DNA of 6,478 bases from Flavobacteriales bacterium (GTDB taxonomy: Bacteria > Bacteroidota > Bacteroidia > Flavobacteriales_D > Sanyastnellaceae), in contig CANGVU010000077.1 in the NCBI GenBank assembly GCA_947457325.1, forward strand, positions 1 to 6,478, written 5' to 3'. A program made the position numbers and the translations under genes. This document shows, in pieces, positions 5,882-6,478 of this stretch (the first letter of the stretch is position 1; each line of letters begins with the position of its first letter). The notes under the pieces are model-generated. The model was not told the origin of the DNA. It worked only from the letters and a program-made list of their open reading frames with translations, and ran no database searches.

Positions 5882-6430
5882 ATGGTATTTGCGCATCAGA
5901 AGTATTTAAGTGGAGCCGCGGAGTATTTATTGTTCATGTGGCAAATGGAGGATTTGGTGCGTGCGGTCAATTTTGATATTGATGCATTGGATGGTTTTAT
6001 TACAACCTTGACACAGGATGAGTCACAGCAGCTGGAAGAGCGCAAGTGGTTTCAGGATTTGATCAGGGACATGAAGTCAGAGAAGATTGAGAAACGAGGG
6101 CATCTGACGGCATTGGAGGAGATATTGGCAGAGCTTACGTACTTGCATCAAACTTTGCTCAAGGTATGGAAGGATGCGGATTACATTCAAATGTATGAAG
6201 CCGCAAGACCCAATCTGGAGGAATACATCCGACGCTCCAAAGGGGTAAGTCAAAATGAAGTAGAATTATGTCTGCACGCCTTGTATGGATTGTTGGTATT
6301 GCGGTTGAGGCGTGAGGCCATATCCGCAGATACAGAAAGTGCAATGAACACATTCTCGCAGATGTTGGCATCTTTGAGTGGGCATTTTTTTAAAATGAAA
6401 CAAGGCGACCAAAAGGCCGCCCTGAATTAA
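5882..6430 (+). CDS. DUF4924 family protein
   Basis: 182 residues from the ATG at 5882, one base after the OmpH-like stop. An ATG at 5849 would overlap the upstream gene by 32 bases and add an unlike basic leader, so it is rejected. The start HQKYLSGAAEYLLFMWQMED (5-24), followed by LVRA, matches the conserved opening of DUF4924 as I know it (…IAEYLLYMWQIEDLIRA…). Further family-like parts are EKIEKRGHLTALEEILAEL (67-85), the LTYLHQTLLK helix, and NEVELCLHALYGLLVLRLRR (125-144). The protein looks wholly alpha-helical and cytoplasmic, with no signal peptide, membrane helix or catalytic motif. The family is largely restricted to Bacteroidota and has no established function to my knowledge. It ends the visible operon; the 48 bases after it show no terminator or further gene. 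Confidence 0.88.
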   Translation: MVFAHQKYLSGAAEYLLFMWQMEDLVRAVNFDIDALDGFITTLTQDESQQLEERKWFQDLIRDMKSEKIEKRGHLTALEEILAELTYLHQTLLKVWKDADYIQMYEAARPNLEEYIRRSKGVSQNEVELCLHALYGLLVLRLRREAISADTESAMNTFSQMLASLSGHFFKMKQGDQKAALN

Positions 6431-6478
6431 CAACAACAACATATCCGACACAGTCAGGATAGCATCTTAAGAGAGCAA

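Noticed and set aside
5353..5883. 176-codon minus-strand open frame antisense to the OmpH-like gene
   Set aside because: It is the complement of a coiled-coil gene, which naturally yields a Leu/Ile/Gln-rich open frame. The plus-strand gene is a clear family match and no minus-strand start signal or family resemblance is visible.
6429..6440. Four AAC units after the DUF4924 stop as a repeat array
   Set aside because: Only twelve bases long, so it is a short simple-sequence run; the remaining 38 bases show no gene, promoter match or terminator.

Overview
The window looks like chromosomal DNA of a member of the Bacteroidota, of moderate G+C. The evidence is the protein families: a Bacteroidota-type YfhO membrane protein, an OmpH/Skp-like protein of the Bacteroidota type and a DUF4924 protein. 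The TTTG / TAnnTTTG promoter motifs and the scarcity of Shine-Dalgarno sequences at most starts fit as well. I cannot name a genus.

Layout. Bases 1-1787 (+) hold the C-terminal two thirds or so of a YfhO-family membrane protein that starts upstream of the window. It converges, with one base between stop codons, on an unrecognised seven-helix membrane protein at 1789-2457 (-). A short divergent control region (2458-2535) follows. It contains two overlapping face-to-face promoter candidates and a perfect 6-bp inverted repeat. From there a tightly packed five-gene plus-strand operon runs to 6430: a FemAB/BioF2-like acyltransferase, a drug:H+ antiporter-like MFS transporter, a 77-residue conserved-looking small protein, a membrane-anchored OmpH/Skp-like coiled-coil protein and a DUF4924 protein. 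Gaps inside the operon are 2, 14, -4 and 1 bases. The last 48 bases hold nothing I can call.

How the genes may work together. Three products have an envelope theme: YfhO (glycosyltransferase-C-like polytopic protein), the acyltransferase (relatives act on peptidoglycan precursors or other amines) and the OmpH-like protein (periplasmic chaperone fold). The operon therefore probably serves envelope or housekeeping functions, with DUF4924 and the 77-residue protein as uncharacterised partners. This is inference from context.

I find no CRISPR array, mobile element, RNA gene, phage gene or recognisable defence system. The parts most worth attention are the divergent control region, the orphan seven-helix protein it may control, and the two uncharacterised operon members.
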